DNA of 64,000 nucleotides from CAWBRT01 sp050015355 (lineage in GTDB: Bacteria; Acidobacteriota; Terriglobia; Terriglobales; Acidobacteriaceae): positions 1 through 64,000 of the forward strand of contig JBEKBO010000011.1 in the NCBI GenBank assembly GCA_050015355.1. The letters run 5' to 3'. Below, piece by piece: positions 51,401 through 60,161 of this stretch. The notes under the pieces were generated by a model. That model was given only the letters and a program-made list of their open reading frames with translations. It did no database searches and was not told where the DNA came from. Each line of letters opens with the position of its first letter. The stretch's first letter is position 1. The position numbers were made by a program, and so were the translations under genes.

Positions 51401-54400
51401 GTCGCTGTGATATTCGTGTTGTTGATGCTGGTGGGGTCTGCTGTGGCCGAGGTCGCCGAAGCTGCATCGGTGATGATAGTTCCGGCCGCCGTACCGGCGT
51501 TCACCTGCACGACTACCGTAAAGGTAGTGGAAGCAAGGCTAGCCAGCGTGGAGGTCTTCGTGCAAGTAAGGGTTAGCGGGGTTCCAGACGGCGCGGGGCA
51601 AGTCCAATTGGTGGTAACCCCGGATATCGTTACGCTCTGGAAGGTCGTGTTCGTGGGAATAACCTCGGTGAAAGTTACCGGGTTGGCGGCGCTATGGGGA
51701 CCGTTGTTGGTCAACACCTGGGTGTAAGTTATAGGCTCGCCTGCGGCAATTGTCGTTACCGAGGGGGTGTTGGTGACAGCCAGATCAGCCTCGGTGTTGG
51801 CAGTTACAACCGTATTCGTTGCGGTGGCACTATTGTTGCCCGGGGTCGTTTCGAGGCACGCAGCCGTACCGCAACTGGCTACCGAAACAGTTTCGTTGAT
51901 GATCGTTCCGTTCGCCACGCCAGCATTGACTTGCAGCACAGGCGAGAAGGTTACTGACGCGTTGGCAGCGAGGCTACTGCCGTTGTTGAGTGTGCACGGG
52001 AATGTGGTTGGGCCTACGGTTCCCACCGCTGGAGGCGTACAGGTCCAGTGGTTCGGCACCGTGATCGATTGGTAGTTGGTACCGGTCGGAATCTGTATGG
52101 TCACCGTATAGGTGACGCCGTTGGCGGTGTTGGCAGTGATTGCGTTAGGCCCGCTGTTGGTCAGTTGCTGCGTGTAGGTGATGTTGTTGCTAACTTGAAC
52201 CGCCGGGGGCGTACTGGTGTTGGTTATCCCCAGATTGGCTGTCGCTCCAACCGTATTGGTTACCGTCGCAGTGTTGTTGGCCGAGTTCGTGTCGTTCTGT
52301 GTCGTAGCGATATTGGCTGTGTCAGTGATTACCGTCCCAGCGGTCACCGCCGCGCCCACGGTTACAGTCAAGGTAAAAGTAGCCGTTGCGTTCTCTGCCA
52401 GAGTGCCGGTAGTAAGGGTACAGGTCGTGGCGCACGTCCAGCCCGTCGGCCCTGTCAGTGAGACCTTTGTTGTGTTTGTCGGGGTGGGGACGGTAAGAGT
52501 CGCGTTGGTTACCGTTGCCGGGCCGTAGTTCGTAACCGTGAAGGTATACGCTATGTTTGTTCCCGCGACGATTGGGTTCGCCGGGTTGGCAATCGTGACC
52601 CCTAAATCAACCTGATTGGCTGCACCAATGGATATCGTACTGGTCGCGGAGTTATCCTGCGGGCTGGTCTCCATGCTGGTTGGGGTCGGAAAAGCCGAGA
52701 TCGAGTCAGTGACAACCGTACCCCCGGCACCGGTAGCATTGAGGACGACTGTGAAAATCGCCGTGTTCCCGGGCGCCATGCTGGAGACGTTACAGGTGAT
52801 CGTCGTTCCAGTGCTCCCGACGGCCGGAGTTGAGCAGCTCCAGCCGGCCGGAAGCGCCCCCATCGACGAGAAGGTCGAGTTGGCCGGGATCGTTTCCGTG
52901 AATACAACGTTCGGAGCGGCGCTCGGTCCATTGTTGACGACGGGTTGGGTGTAGGTGATCGTGCCGCCAGTCACAACCGGGCTGGGTGTTCCCGTGTTGG
53001 TTACGGTCAGGTTCACGCCCGTGTTTACCAGAGTAGTGACGGAAGCGGTGTTATTGGCCAGATTCGGATCATGCGTCGTCGCGGCTCCAACCGAGGCGGT
53101 TGCAGTGATGTTGGTTAAATTCGGGGTGTTCGCGTTGGTGTTGAACGCAACCGTGATATTCACCGGGGTGTTAACGGCCACGCTCGGGTTGGTACAGCTA
53201 ATCGTCCCGGTCGCTCCCACCGCGGGCGTGGTACACGTCCAACCGGCAGGTGGAATCACATACTGGAAAGTCGAGTTCGCCGGGACTGCCTCGGTAAAGG
53301 TTATATCGCTAACGGCTGGGCCACCGTTGGTGATGGTGTGCACCAAGGTGATGTTATTGCCCGCATATACCGACGTGCCTGACGTGGCCGAGGTTGTGAT
53401 CGAAAGGTCGGCGCTGCCGCTGGCCGATACGATATAGGTAAGGTCACTGGCGCTGTCATTGGCGGTGTTGACTTCGCCGCCGCCGGAGACTGTCGCCGTA
53501 TTGGTGAGAGGCGACGTAGCATTCGATGCCACCGAGGCGGTCACCGTGATGGCCGGGTAACTGGCTCCCGGGCTTAAAGCATTGGCGTTCGTACACGTCA
53601 CACTTTGCCCCGAGGGCGCCTGGCAGCTCCAGGTCGAACCTGACGCAGCGGTAGGCGTCAGACCAGTCGGCATCGTGTCGGTCACGCTCACCGTGCCACT
53701 GGTGGTGCCATACAGGCTGACGTTGCTCGCCACAAGAGTGTAGCTGCCGCTTTGCCCTTGGACGAAGGCGCCGCTGTGGGATTTGGCGATCGTGAGATCG
53801 GGAAGGCACTGCATGCCTCCCGGCGCGGCAGAAGACTGTCTGGCCGACGCGTTGGTAACGTAGATTCCCGGCGAGCCGATGGTGGATCCGTAGGGAACAG
53901 ATGCCAGCGTTATGCCATTCGCGCCGCCATTCACATTGTAACTGGCCGCTGCCCCGGAGATCAGGACAACGCCGCCGCCACCGCCGCCGCCCGGTCCATG
54001 GCGGTTAATCAGTGCGAAAGCTTGCGTATCCCACGCATCCCCACCCCTGCCGCCGTAAGCATTGACGGTAAGCCCGCTTTCGCCTCCGCTGCTGGAGAGC
54101 ACAATAATGCTGCCGCCAGCGCCACCTCCGCCGCCGGCATCATTTGCCGTGTTGTTAAATGCCGCAAGCCCGTTTGCGGTGATCGTGCCGGACCCGGTCA
54201 GGGCGCCAGTACGGATCATGACGATTCCACCGCCTGCAGCGCCGCCGCTGGCCTGAGTGGGCGAAGTGGCGCCGTTACTGTTATCGCTGCTGTTGTTGCG
54301 CGTGCCGCTGCCGCCACCGCCGCCCATCACGATACTGTTCATGCTGGCGGGAAATGCCGACCCGGCGAGTCCGCCTACGCCGAGGGTTGAGTTCCAACTG

Positions 54401-57183
54401 TCACCACCCGCACCGCCGCCGCCGCCGTTACCGCCGCCGCCGCCGCCTGAGTTTTCGTCGTTGCCGCCGGCAAAAGCTCCATTCGGATCACCATCGGTAC
54501 CCCCGCCACCAGCCGTGCCGGGGGCACCGCGCGCCATGCCGCCATTCGAAAGGCCGCTGGCTGCCGATGGGTAATCGGTGCCTGTCCGCACCTCGCCGAT
54601 CACGGTGATGTTAACGGTCGCTCCCGAACCAGTGCCAGTCACGGCCGTGGTGGTCAGCGCGGCGGCGCTTACGGAATATCCTGTGCCTGGGGAAATAACT
54701 ACGAGGCCGGTCACAGCGTAGGCGCCACTCACGGACGTAACTATCACCTGTCCTCCGGAGCCCCCGGCCTCTGTAACCGAAAGCACGTCCCCAACGTGGT
54801 AACCGGCGCCACCACCGGCAATAGTCGTCACTCCCATGCCGCTGATGCCGGCCTGAACCCACATCGGAGTTCCGGCGATGCCCTCACCCTTGCCGCCGCC
54901 AGCCCCAGGAGTCGCCCCAACGTCGCTGCCATTAGTTTGGAGGACGTAAGTTGCTGGTGGCGACATGGAGACAAAATCCCCGTTGGTTGGGGTCGGGAGG
55001 ATAGTGCCGTCGTTACCGGCCAGTTGCAGGCCGGCAGCTCCGCGGAAGCCAAAGCCATCGAGTGACACCGCGGCGCCGCCAAGGGTAAGGGTTCCTGCAA
55101 CGTCCACCGCGAGGATGCCGCCGGCCGTACCATTCCACGGCAAGGCGGTCAGCGTGGAACTCAACGTAGCAGTCGAATATTGCGGAACGCGAACCACCTG
55201 GAACGTAGACTGTCCCTGGGTAGTAGTCGCAGCGCTGCTGGTGTAGCTGAACAACAGTCCGCCGCCCGGTCCGTCACCTTTAATCAGTATCGACCCTGGC
55301 CCCAGGAAAGTCCCGGTAATCGTGCCAGCAGTGACATACTCATAGTTGCCGGTATTGTTCAGATTCGTATAGCCTGCGCCACTGGCGCCATTGCCATAGC
55401 TCGAACTATTGCTGGCGTTAATGCTGGCGCCCTGCATCTGGATAACCAGAAGTATGTCACCGGTTGCAATGCCCCCGCCGCCACCGCTAGTAGCAGCGAG
55501 GACTGGAATGGAGGTGGCGCCAGCGGGTGCGGTTCCGTTTCCTGGATAATACGTGTTGATTACGCCCGTCAGGGTACCACTATTCGTAGGGGCAGTTGAG
55601 CCGGCGCAGGAGATGGCTACGGCATTAGCAATTGCTGTCGCGGAATTGTTCAAGGTGTTGTAGTCAGGCTGGGTCGCCGTGACCGAGGCGGTGTTGGTAT
55701 AACTGCCGCTCGCGCTTGGCGTGGCCGTGACAACGACTTGAACACTGGCGTTCGTAGCCAGATTGCCGATGGCACACGTGTAAGTTGGGTACGTGCCACT
55801 GCAACTAGTTTGGCTGGATGAAAACTGCACATTGGTTAAGCCAGTCGCCAGCGTATCGGTGAGCGTCACATTCGTTGCCGGAGTGGGCCCGTAGTTGGTG
55901 ACGGTGAGGTTGTAAGTCAGAGTCGTGGAATTCACAACATACTGTGCCGAGGTGCTGGTAACCGAAACTCCAATGTCCGACTGAACCGGTTTGACCGAAA
56001 TTCCCGCTACGGACCAGGTGGAGGCTGCGAAAGTTTCGGCCATCGGAACACTCGTGGTCCCGGCGTGCGTGGCGCTGCTCCCCGATACGTCCGTCGCGTT
56101 GGCGCCTGATTTAGCGTTCCACTCCATGGTGTCCGGGACCACATTGTGACCGGTTGTGTATCCGGTGATGGTCACGGTGCCAGCAACGGCAAGGACATCC
56201 ATTGCGTACTCGTTGATTCCGCTGGGAATGTCGAGCTGGGAATAGGTGCTCGTCGCGCCGCCATCGGCGGACACAAAGGTCCGCAAGGGCTGATACTGAT
56301 CGACGCCGGTGAAGGTGTTGGCGCCCACGACCGCACCGACGGTTCCGGTTCCGCCAGGCAGGAAAAAGCTCGTAACGATGCTGTTGCCGGTTCCTGTCGC
56401 TGGTCCAACCAGGCTCCAGATCTCCACCCGCCGGGTATTGCCGGCATCATTGTGTGCGCCAACAAGCGTCAAGGGAGTTCCATTGTAGGTAATGCCGCTG
56501 ACATTGGCGCCGGTATTGCCGGAGATGTTGAGCGAAACGCCGACCAACAGCAGGGTATTCGTGCCTGAGGTCGTGTGGGTGAAGGTCAAGCTGGGCGCGG
56601 CGCCGGTCAGAGATGCTGTGCCACTGCTGGCCGCGTCGAAAGCAACCTGTCCCAACGCCGGCAGGGCTAGAGCGAGTGAGAACAGCACAACCAGCAGTTT
56701 GCCAAGACGGGAGATGCCGCGCGCAAACAGACGATTTTCCAATTTTGACGGCACGCCAACCACGCGGCTGGCAAGACCTGCAAACGCACGCCGTACACGG
56801 TAGCGTCGCCCTGGTGCTGCGCCGAGCTTCACGACGCGCGTTACTCCATCCGCACTCTCTTCCTTGGCGATGACTTTCCCCAGGATCTGCTCGGGGCGGA
56901 CAATGCCATCGCTCTCCAATGCTGCGTCTCCCTGCGTCACAAAGGCTTCCGGCCCTGCCTTAAGCAGGCGATGTGCCCGGAAGTGTGCGCCATCGGAAAA
57001 CAACACGATGTCGCCTTTACGCAGCGTTTCCACGGCGACAGGTTGCACATGCACGGTTTCTCCGTCCCAGATCGACGGGGCCATGCTTCTGCCCCGGGCC
57101 TGGAAACGGAATCCCATTCCGCCCGCAAGTAATTCCTTGCTTAACGATCCAAAAAGCGCCGATTGTGATCTCTCTTCAGTCAT
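48457..57183 (-). CDS. 2908-residue fusion: S24/S26 peptidase domain, DUF11 repeats, C25 gingipain-type protease
   Basis: Residues 1-~140 form an S24/S26 (LexA/signal-peptidase-like) domain: GRSMAPSIWDGETVHV has the nucleophile Ser33, LRKGDIVLFSD follows, and FRAHRLL supplies His71. A signal-peptide-like helix (LGKLLVVLFSLALALPALGQ) comes at ~160-182, so everything after it is exported. Then come a beta domain, about ten DUF11-type repeats (VTVTNTG / NNTATVT endings) with a Gly-rich block between them, a fibronectin-like segment (VVLQWRTGGEAHNLGFNVYR) and a C-terminal peptidase C25 domain with H2762 (YLGHGSVEVW) and C2795 (LMDCLNGFF). The tail is PVPAPQPHRPVPVRQ. The start overlaps the HprK-like gene by eight bases. 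Confidence 0.88.
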   Translation of the reverse strand: MTEERSQSALFGSLSKELLAGGMGFRFQARGRSMAPSIWDGETVHVQPVAVETLRKGDIVLFSDGAHFRAHRLLKAGPEAFVTQGDAALESDGIVRPEQILGKVIAKEESADGVTRVVKLGAAPGRRYRVRRAFAGLASRVVGVPSKLENRLFARGISRLGKLLVVLFSLALALPALGQVAFDAASSGTASLTGAAPSLTFTHTTSGTNTLLLVGVSLNISGNTGANVSGITYNGTPLTLVGAHNDAGNTRRVEIWSLVGPATGTGNSIVTSFFLPGGTGTVGAVVGANTFTGVDQYQPLRTFVSADGGATSTYSQLDIPSGINEYAMDVLAVAGTVTITGYTTGHNVVPDTMEWNAKSGANATDVSGSSATHAGTTSVPMAETFAASTWSVAGISVKPVQSDIGVSVTSTSAQYVVNSTTLTYNLTVTNYGPTPATNVTLTDTLATGLTNVQFSSSQTSCSGTYPTYTCAIGNLATNASVQVVVTATPSASGSYTNTASVTATQPDYNTLNNSATAIANAVAISCAGSTAPTNSGTLTGVINTYYPGNGTAPAGATSIPVLAATSGGGGGIATGDILLVIQMQGASINASNSSSYGNGASGAGYTNLNNTGNYEYVTAGTITGTFLGPGSILIKGDGPGGGLLFSYTSSAATTTQGQSTFQVVRVPQYSTATLSSTLTALPWNGTAGGILAVDVAGTLTLGGAAVSLDGFGFRGAAGLQLAGNDGTILPTPTNGDFVSMSPPATYVLQTNGSDVGATPGAGGGKGEGIAGTPMWVQAGISGMGVTTIAGGGAGYHVGDVLSVTEAGGSGGQVIVTSVSGAYAVTGLVVISPGTGYSVSAAALTTTAVTGTGSGATVNITVIGEVRTGTDYPSAASGLSNGGMARGAPGTAGGGGTDGDPNGAFAGGNDENSGGGGGGNGGGGGAGGDSWNSTLGVGGLAGSAFPASMNSIVMGGGGGSGTRNNSSDNSNGATSPTQASGGAAGGGIVMIRTGALTGSGTITANGLAAFNNTANDAGGGGGAGGSIIVLSSSGGESGLTVNAYGGRGGDAWDTQAFALINRHGPGGGGGGGVVLISGAAASYNVNGGANGITLASVPYGSTIGSPGIYVTNASARQSSAAPGGMQCLPDLTIAKSHSGAFVQGQSGSYTLVASNVSLYGTTSGTVSVTDTMPTGLTPTAASGSTWSCQAPSGQSVTCTNANALSPGASYPAITVTASVASNATSPLTNTATVSGGGEVNTANDSASDLTYIVSASGSADLSITTSATSGTSVYAGNNITLVHTITNGGPAVSDITFTEAVPANSTFQYVIPPAGWTCTTPAVGATGTISCTNPSVAVNTPVNITVAFNTNANTPNLTNITATASVGAATTHDPNLANNTASVTTLVNTGVNLTVTNTGTPSPVVTGGTITYTQPVVNNGPSAAPNVVFTETIPANSTFSSMGALPAGWSCSTPAVGSTGTTITCNVSSMAPGNTAIFTVVLNATGAGGTVVTDSISAFPTPTSMETSPQDNSATSTISIGAANQVDLGVTIANPANPIVAGTNIAYTFTVTNYGPATVTNATLTVPTPTNTTKVSLTGPTGWTCATTCTLTTGTLAENATATFTLTVTVGAAVTAGTVITDTANIATTQNDTNSANNTATVTNTVGATANLGITNTSTPPAVQVSNNITYTQQLTNSGPNAITANTANGVTYTVTIQIPTGTNYQSITVPNHWTCTPPAVGTVGPTTFPCTLNNGSSLAANASVTFSPVLQVNAGVANGTIINETVSVASCGTAACLETTPGNNSATATNTVVTANTEADLAVTNTPSVTTIAAGEPITYTQVLTNNGPHSAANPVTFTEVIPTNTTFQSVTISGVTTNWTCPAPSGTPLTLTCTKTSTLASLASTTFTVVVQVNAGTAAGTIITDAASATSATADPTSINNTNITATTTVAGTGSADVSVNMTGTPSSVSQGDTLTYTLTVNNGGPNTATNVTLTDPLPSGVTYASVSTTAGTCSQASGTVTCLLGTMSNGGFATVTLLAAAGAPNTVTNTASVTADQNDPNTSNNSSSVTTAIASPTKVTLRWFKAGYSGSDVVLQWRTGGEAHNLGFNVYREQNGERIRLNPALIAGSALRMRDASSAHSAKTYAWVDHQPASAGSVYWLEDVDLNGTRTFHGTSYVQAQSDVKVVSRARMVTELRAAGASNGSPILAGRRNAEKAFVPSPSTAQQQQTQFTLAAKPGMKIQVQQEGWYQITQAQLAAAGLTVAQLGGARLYAEGVEQPIKVSSSGMQLEFYGTGIDTVSSNLRVYWLDVNGGSGKRILPISGVGRGGAQPQSFPYAVELKDRTTYFAALLTSDGNNFFGAPVTTTPVDQVLAVQDVATTAADPAQLEVFLQGVVADTPHDVVVSLNGVTVGEITFNGQNVGKLDIEVPVNLLVAGNNTVTLTAQDGDDDISLVEHITLTYPHSYTAESDALKFTAAPGDHIRVQGFTNTPSRLMDITDPANPIEVVARVVAQPAGFALDVLVPAELSGTRTFLAVAADAMASPVALVYNQPSNWHASQAGAQVVMITDPAFVSQLTPLVNLRRSQGWSVAVVQTDDIFDEFNFGERSPQAIRDFLQNSTTQWQTPPQYVLLVGDASVDPNNYLGFGYFDFVPTKIIATSELMTACDDWFTEFANDGIAQIPTGRLPVRTASDAALVVGKIVGYENNTASGTWMNQALLVADQDDTESFTNDTLSVAALLPASMQVTEVLASTMDAGTASQQILAAINSGQLLVNYLGHGSVEVWSGEDLFDNDAAASLTNSNLSVFLLMDCLNGFFHDVYTESLAEALLLSPNGGAVAVWASSGLNNPPPQLQMDQQLIRALVANPGIALGDAVQQGKMNITDPDARQTYILFGDPLLHLKSMSAAPVPAPQPHRPVPVRQPLR

Positions 57184-58108
57184 CGAAGTTGAGAACTTTC
57201 TCGACTGCGCTCGGCTCAGGGAGGAAACGATAGCGGTAGCAAGGGATCGAGTCGGCCAGTTCGTTTAAATACGCCAGGGTGGCTTCCAAATAGTCGTTGT
57301 TATAAAAGGGGACAAAACAGCGAGCAAGAATTTCGGCAACGGCGCGGCTCTTGGAAAGAAGGGAAATCTCGTTTTCCGGGCCGTGCTCGATGACGAAAAT
57401 CCTGCTGATGATGGCCTTTTCCGGCAACGCTAAGGCGGCTTCTCCGTGCCAGGGTGTGCCATACATCCAAATTTGACCGCCGTTGTGGCGCAGGATGATT
57501 CGGTCGTCGCTCAGGACGGTTACAGCGCGCAGTGATTTCCAAAGAAGCGTCGTAGTGCTCTTGCCCGCCGTCGAGTGCCCAAGGAAGAGGAATCCGCCGC
57601 GCTCGGCATCCACCAGTCCGCAAGCGTGAACCTCAATTCCCTTTTCGCACGCCAGGCGGTGCGTGATCAGCAATTCGTCGAGCGGGAATTCAAGAGGGTA
57701 CAGGCAACTATCGTCGGGAAAACATTGGCGGCTCACGAGTATGGATGCGCGACTGAATTGCCGGTTCACACGGAGTCGTTTGTACGGGTCAGCGCCAAAG
57801 AGCGGGGTCGTGAAGTCGAAAGCGAATCCGTCGCCATCTTCATGAACCGTCCAGAGTCCACCCGAATTGAAGCGCATTTTGGTCGCAAGCGGGTGCAGTT
57901 GCGGAACTCGCTCCACCGTGATTTCGATATCACACGACGACGAAGGAACCCGGAATAACGACATTTCCTGATCGAGACAAATGTCTTCGGTGGAAGCACC
58001 GCTCAGGCCAACGGAGATCTCGCCAATCGACACACTGGTGCGATAGCGTGGCAGACCAAGCGGGCCCACTGTCATCGGCAAAACCTCGTGTTGGCACTGA
58101 AACGTCAT
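57176..58108 (-). CDS. HprK-like serine kinase, peptide-cluster type
   Basis: A kinase-fold protein with Walker A GHSTAGKSTTTLLWK and the HprK-like loop VTVLSDDRIILRHN; the N-terminal half (ITVERVPQLHPLATKM) is the usual extra domain of HPr-kinase-related proteins found with PqqD-like and peptide genes. Such kinases phosphorylate Ser on a peptide or partner, or may have another ATP role. The stop overlaps the start of the 2908-residue gene. The frame is open to 58177; ATG 58108 (MTFQCQHEVLP) or ATG 58075 (MTVGPLGLPRY, with ribosome site GAGG eight bases before) are the realistic starts. Confidence 0.83.
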   Translation of the reverse strand: MTFQCQHEVLPMTVGPLGLPRYRTSVSIGEISVGLSGASTEDICLDQEMSLFRVPSSSCDIEITVERVPQLHPLATKMRFNSGGLWTVHEDGDGFAFDFTTPLFGADPYKRLRVNRQFSRASILVSRQCFPDDSCLYPLEFPLDELLITHRLACEKGIEVHACGLVDAERGGFLFLGHSTAGKSTTTLLWKSLRAVTVLSDDRIILRHNGGQIWMYGTPWHGEAALALPEKAIISRIFVIEHGPENEISLLSKSRAVAEILARCFVPFYNNDYLEATLAYLNELADSIPCYRYRFLPEPSAVEKVLNFDD

Positions 58109-58145
58109 AATCTCAACAACCCGCAAAGCAACTTCACTAGGATTT

Positions 58146-58331
58146 TCAGGAGCCCATCGGTTTGCACTGCAATACAAAACACGGACTGCTCACTGGGCCG
58201 GAAGAATGAGTGCTCTTGCAAACTCCGAGGACTGCTTCCTCCGGACGCAAACTGATGGCGACAAGTGTTGGGGGTTCGTAGGGCTTTCTCCGAACGCCTT
58301 CCATCTCCGATTTGCCTGCGTCGTTCTGCAT
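58146..58331 (-). CDS. RiPP-precursor-like peptide, 61 residues
   Basis: A 61-residue peptide with a leader-like region (RRKPYEPPTLVAISLRPEEA, then VLG) and a C-terminal core-like part with three Cys (C38, C51, C56): VCKSTHSSGPVSSPCFVLQC, then KPMGS. A 'KPYEPP...LRPEEAVLG' leader followed by a short Cys/Ser/Gly/Pro-rich tail is what I expect from precursors found beside PqqD-like and radical SAM genes. ATG 58331 starts 8 bases after the radical SAM stop; GTG 58352 or ATG 58304 are alternatives. A cut after Gly36 is the natural guess. Confidence 0.72.
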   Translation of the reverse strand: MQNDAGKSEMEGVRRKPYEPPTLVAISLRPEEAVLGVCKSTHSSGPVSSPCFVLQCKPMGS

Positions 58332-58339
58332 CTCCGTCC

Positions 58340-59608
58340 CTATGCGCGACACGTCTCACAAGCCGCGCAACCGGAATCCCCCGTAAAGCTATTCACTACC
58401 GGTAAGATTGCTTGCGAACCTGTCCAACTATTCACATCAATTTCTCCGCGGGCAATTCGCTGGGCCGACTCGTTCAGTCTTGCGTATCCTCGGCCCCCAG
58501 CACAGTATTCGCATTCCCCGTGTTCAGGAACACCCGCACCCAGCGCAATCGCCCTCATGTGCGCCACTTCACAAAAAAAATCGACCGGCGATTCGGCGTC
58601 ACCGTTCTCCAACTCGCCATTGACGGGACACATGCCGCATAGCGACTGAATGCGGCAATTCGTGCACTTCGTCGGCCGCGTCCGTTTCTTCGTCCGAATG
58701 CGGAACAAGGACTCTTCCCATGCCTGTTTCACACCGGCCTGCCGAATATCGACCGTCTCCTGCTGCGCGAGCGCACAAATGCTCATGTTGCCGTAGGGGT
58801 CGACGGCGAAGGAACTCATGCCTCCGCCGCAGAAATACATGTTGTCGTTATAGGCGAGCGGAGGAGGCTGTTGCCGGTCCCTTTGCGCCAGCGTGCGATA
58901 CTCGGCCGCCACCTTCGGCATGCTCATATCGAGCGCGACTATCTCCTCCGGAGAGAGCCGCACCGCGAGCGGGCCTTGCGAGCAATCAATGCGCGCGTTG
59001 ATCAGCGAATCGAACTTGAATTCGGTGTGCAGCTCTTCTTCGGCGAAGCGTTTCATCGCCCACACTTCGTGCTTGTTGACGGTGGTCGACACGGTCTTCA
59101 ACTTCAGCGGAAGCCGGCGTTCTCGCAACAACTCGATCGCCCGCATGCAGCGGGCATAGGAGCCGGGAACGGACGTCAACGCCTCATACGTTTTTTGGCT
59201 GCGCCCATACAGGGTGATCTCAATGGCGAATGGCGGCCACTCCGCGAGGTGGTCGGCCACAGCCTCGTCGATCAGCACGCCATTGGTAAACAGGGTGATA
59301 AGGAAGCCCTTTTTCTTCGCGTAGGTGTAGATCTCGAGGAAATCCTTGCGCGCGAAAATCTCGCCGCCCGTATACAGCAGCCAGAAGCAACCCAACTCCG
59401 CCAAGTCATCCAAGAGGTGGAAGTGCTCGTCTTTGCTCAACTCGCTGGAGCGAGCTCGCTGGTCTCCAAGGGCGAGATTGTTGTAGCATTGCAGGCAATG
59501 CAGCGGACAACGGCGCGTCACCTCGACGGACACTTCGAGCGGCGCACGCTCACCGCCGAAGCGTTCGTGGATGGAACGGCTAAACTGACTGTAAGTAGTC
59601 GAGTCCAC
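58340..59608 (-). CDS. Radical SAM/SPASM peptide-modifying enzyme
   Basis: The CX3CX2C cluster is in RRCPLHCLQCYN (C34, C38, C41 from GTG 59608), followed by the GGE motif region TGGEIFARKDFLEI. The C-terminal SPASM region has CGGGMSSFAVDPYGNMSIC, CTNCRIQSLCGMCPVNGE and FFCEVAHM, enough Cys for two extra [4Fe-4S] clusters. Relatives make thioether, C-C or other cross-links, or epimerise residues, in ribosomal peptides. A Cys-rich tail (GCAACETCRA) ends the protein. The frame opens at TTG 59647, but GTG 59608 has a good ribosome site (ggaagggcaagca). Confidence 0.9.
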   Translation of the reverse strand: MDSTTYSQFSRSIHERFGGERAPLEVSVEVTRRCPLHCLQCYNNLALGDQRARSSELSKDEHFHLLDDLAELGCFWLLYTGGEIFARKDFLEIYTYAKKKGFLITLFTNGVLIDEAVADHLAEWPPFAIEITLYGRSQKTYEALTSVPGSYARCMRAIELLRERRLPLKLKTVSTTVNKHEVWAMKRFAEEELHTEFKFDSLINARIDCSQGPLAVRLSPEEIVALDMSMPKVAAEYRTLAQRDRQQPPPLAYNDNMYFCGGGMSSFAVDPYGNMSICALAQQETVDIRQAGVKQAWEESLFRIRTKKRTRPTKCTNCRIQSLCGMCPVNGELENGDAESPVDFFCEVAHMRAIALGAGVPEHGECEYCAGGRGYARLNESAQRIARGEIDVNSWTGSQAILPVVNSFTGDSGCAACETCRA

Positions 59609-59643
59609 TGCTTGCCCTTCCGCGCGCCAAGCGCAAGATACGA

Positions 59644-60003
59644 TCAATCTCCAAATCGGTTCTGATCTGATCCTGGAGCGGCAGCCTCATTGCCGTCTAC
59701 GCTCAACACCGTGACCAGCCCGGCCACGCGCATCTCATTCAGGAACAGTAGGACGTCTGCGCGGGCATCCGACCCGCTGACTTCGTACTCCTGTTCAATC
59801 AGGCGCGCCAGCTCTTCCACATCTTTTGGGCGATCCAATGCCGCCCAAATCGTTGTTCCCGCCGGGTTAAAGGTATAGATCGAAGCCAGATCGCCTACCC
59901 CTCCCCGCACCGGCACGACAAGCGTCTCACCGGCAATCAAACGCGATACCACCACGTCTGAACGCATATATCGATCTGTCGACGATGTAGAAGATGTAAC
60001 CAT
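59644..60003 (-). CDS. PqqD-like RiPP recognition protein
   Basis: A small protein of about 119 residues with the PqqD/RRE fold: VVVSRLIAGETLVVPVRGG, VGDLASIYTFNPAGTTIW and LARLIEQEYEVSGSDARADV, the beta strands and helices that bind precursor leaders. It probably holds the leader of the 61-residue peptide for the radical SAM enzyme. Its stop lies just before or overlaps the start of that gene, a coupling consistent with a two-protein unit. ATG 60003 or GTG 60006 are equivalent starts. Confidence 0.88.
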   Translation of the reverse strand: MVTSSTSSTDRYMRSDVVVSRLIAGETLVVPVRGGVGDLASIYTFNPAGTTIWAALDRPKDVEELARLIEQEYEVSGSDARADVLLFLNEMRVAGLVTVLSVDGNEAAAPGSDQNRFGD

Positions 60004-60131
60004 CACGTCATTACCGGTCCGTCACGCTCCCTGGTGGTGGTAACGGGTGCCAAGAAAGAACCGAACCAACCCGGAATAGCATTACCCTGCCGACGATATG
60101 AGATCGCGACTAATCTCAATCGCATAAGAGA

Positions 60132-60161
60132 CTTATATCGTCCTTAAAGCTCAATCAACAA
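60132..60161 (-). promoter_or_regulatory. Candidate sigma-70 promoter for the peptide operon
   Basis: On the minus strand TTGTTG (60156-60161) is followed by 18 bases and TATAAG (60132-60137). This would start a transcript near 60125, leaving a leader of about 120 bases before the PqqD-like gene. The rest of the 60007-60656 gap shows no gene I can support. Match by eye only. Confidence 0.35.

Noticed and set aside
49000..56000. Repetitive DNA that might be a CRISPR array or tandem satellite
   Set aside because: The repetition is at the protein level (DUF11 domains of ~110 residues), with no short identical repeats and spacers.
48837..57100. Many plus-strand frames of 80-210 codons across the 2908-residue gene
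   Set aside because: They are mirror frames of a repetitive Thr/Ala/Val-rich gene, giving Arg/Gly/Ala-rich nonsense proteins.
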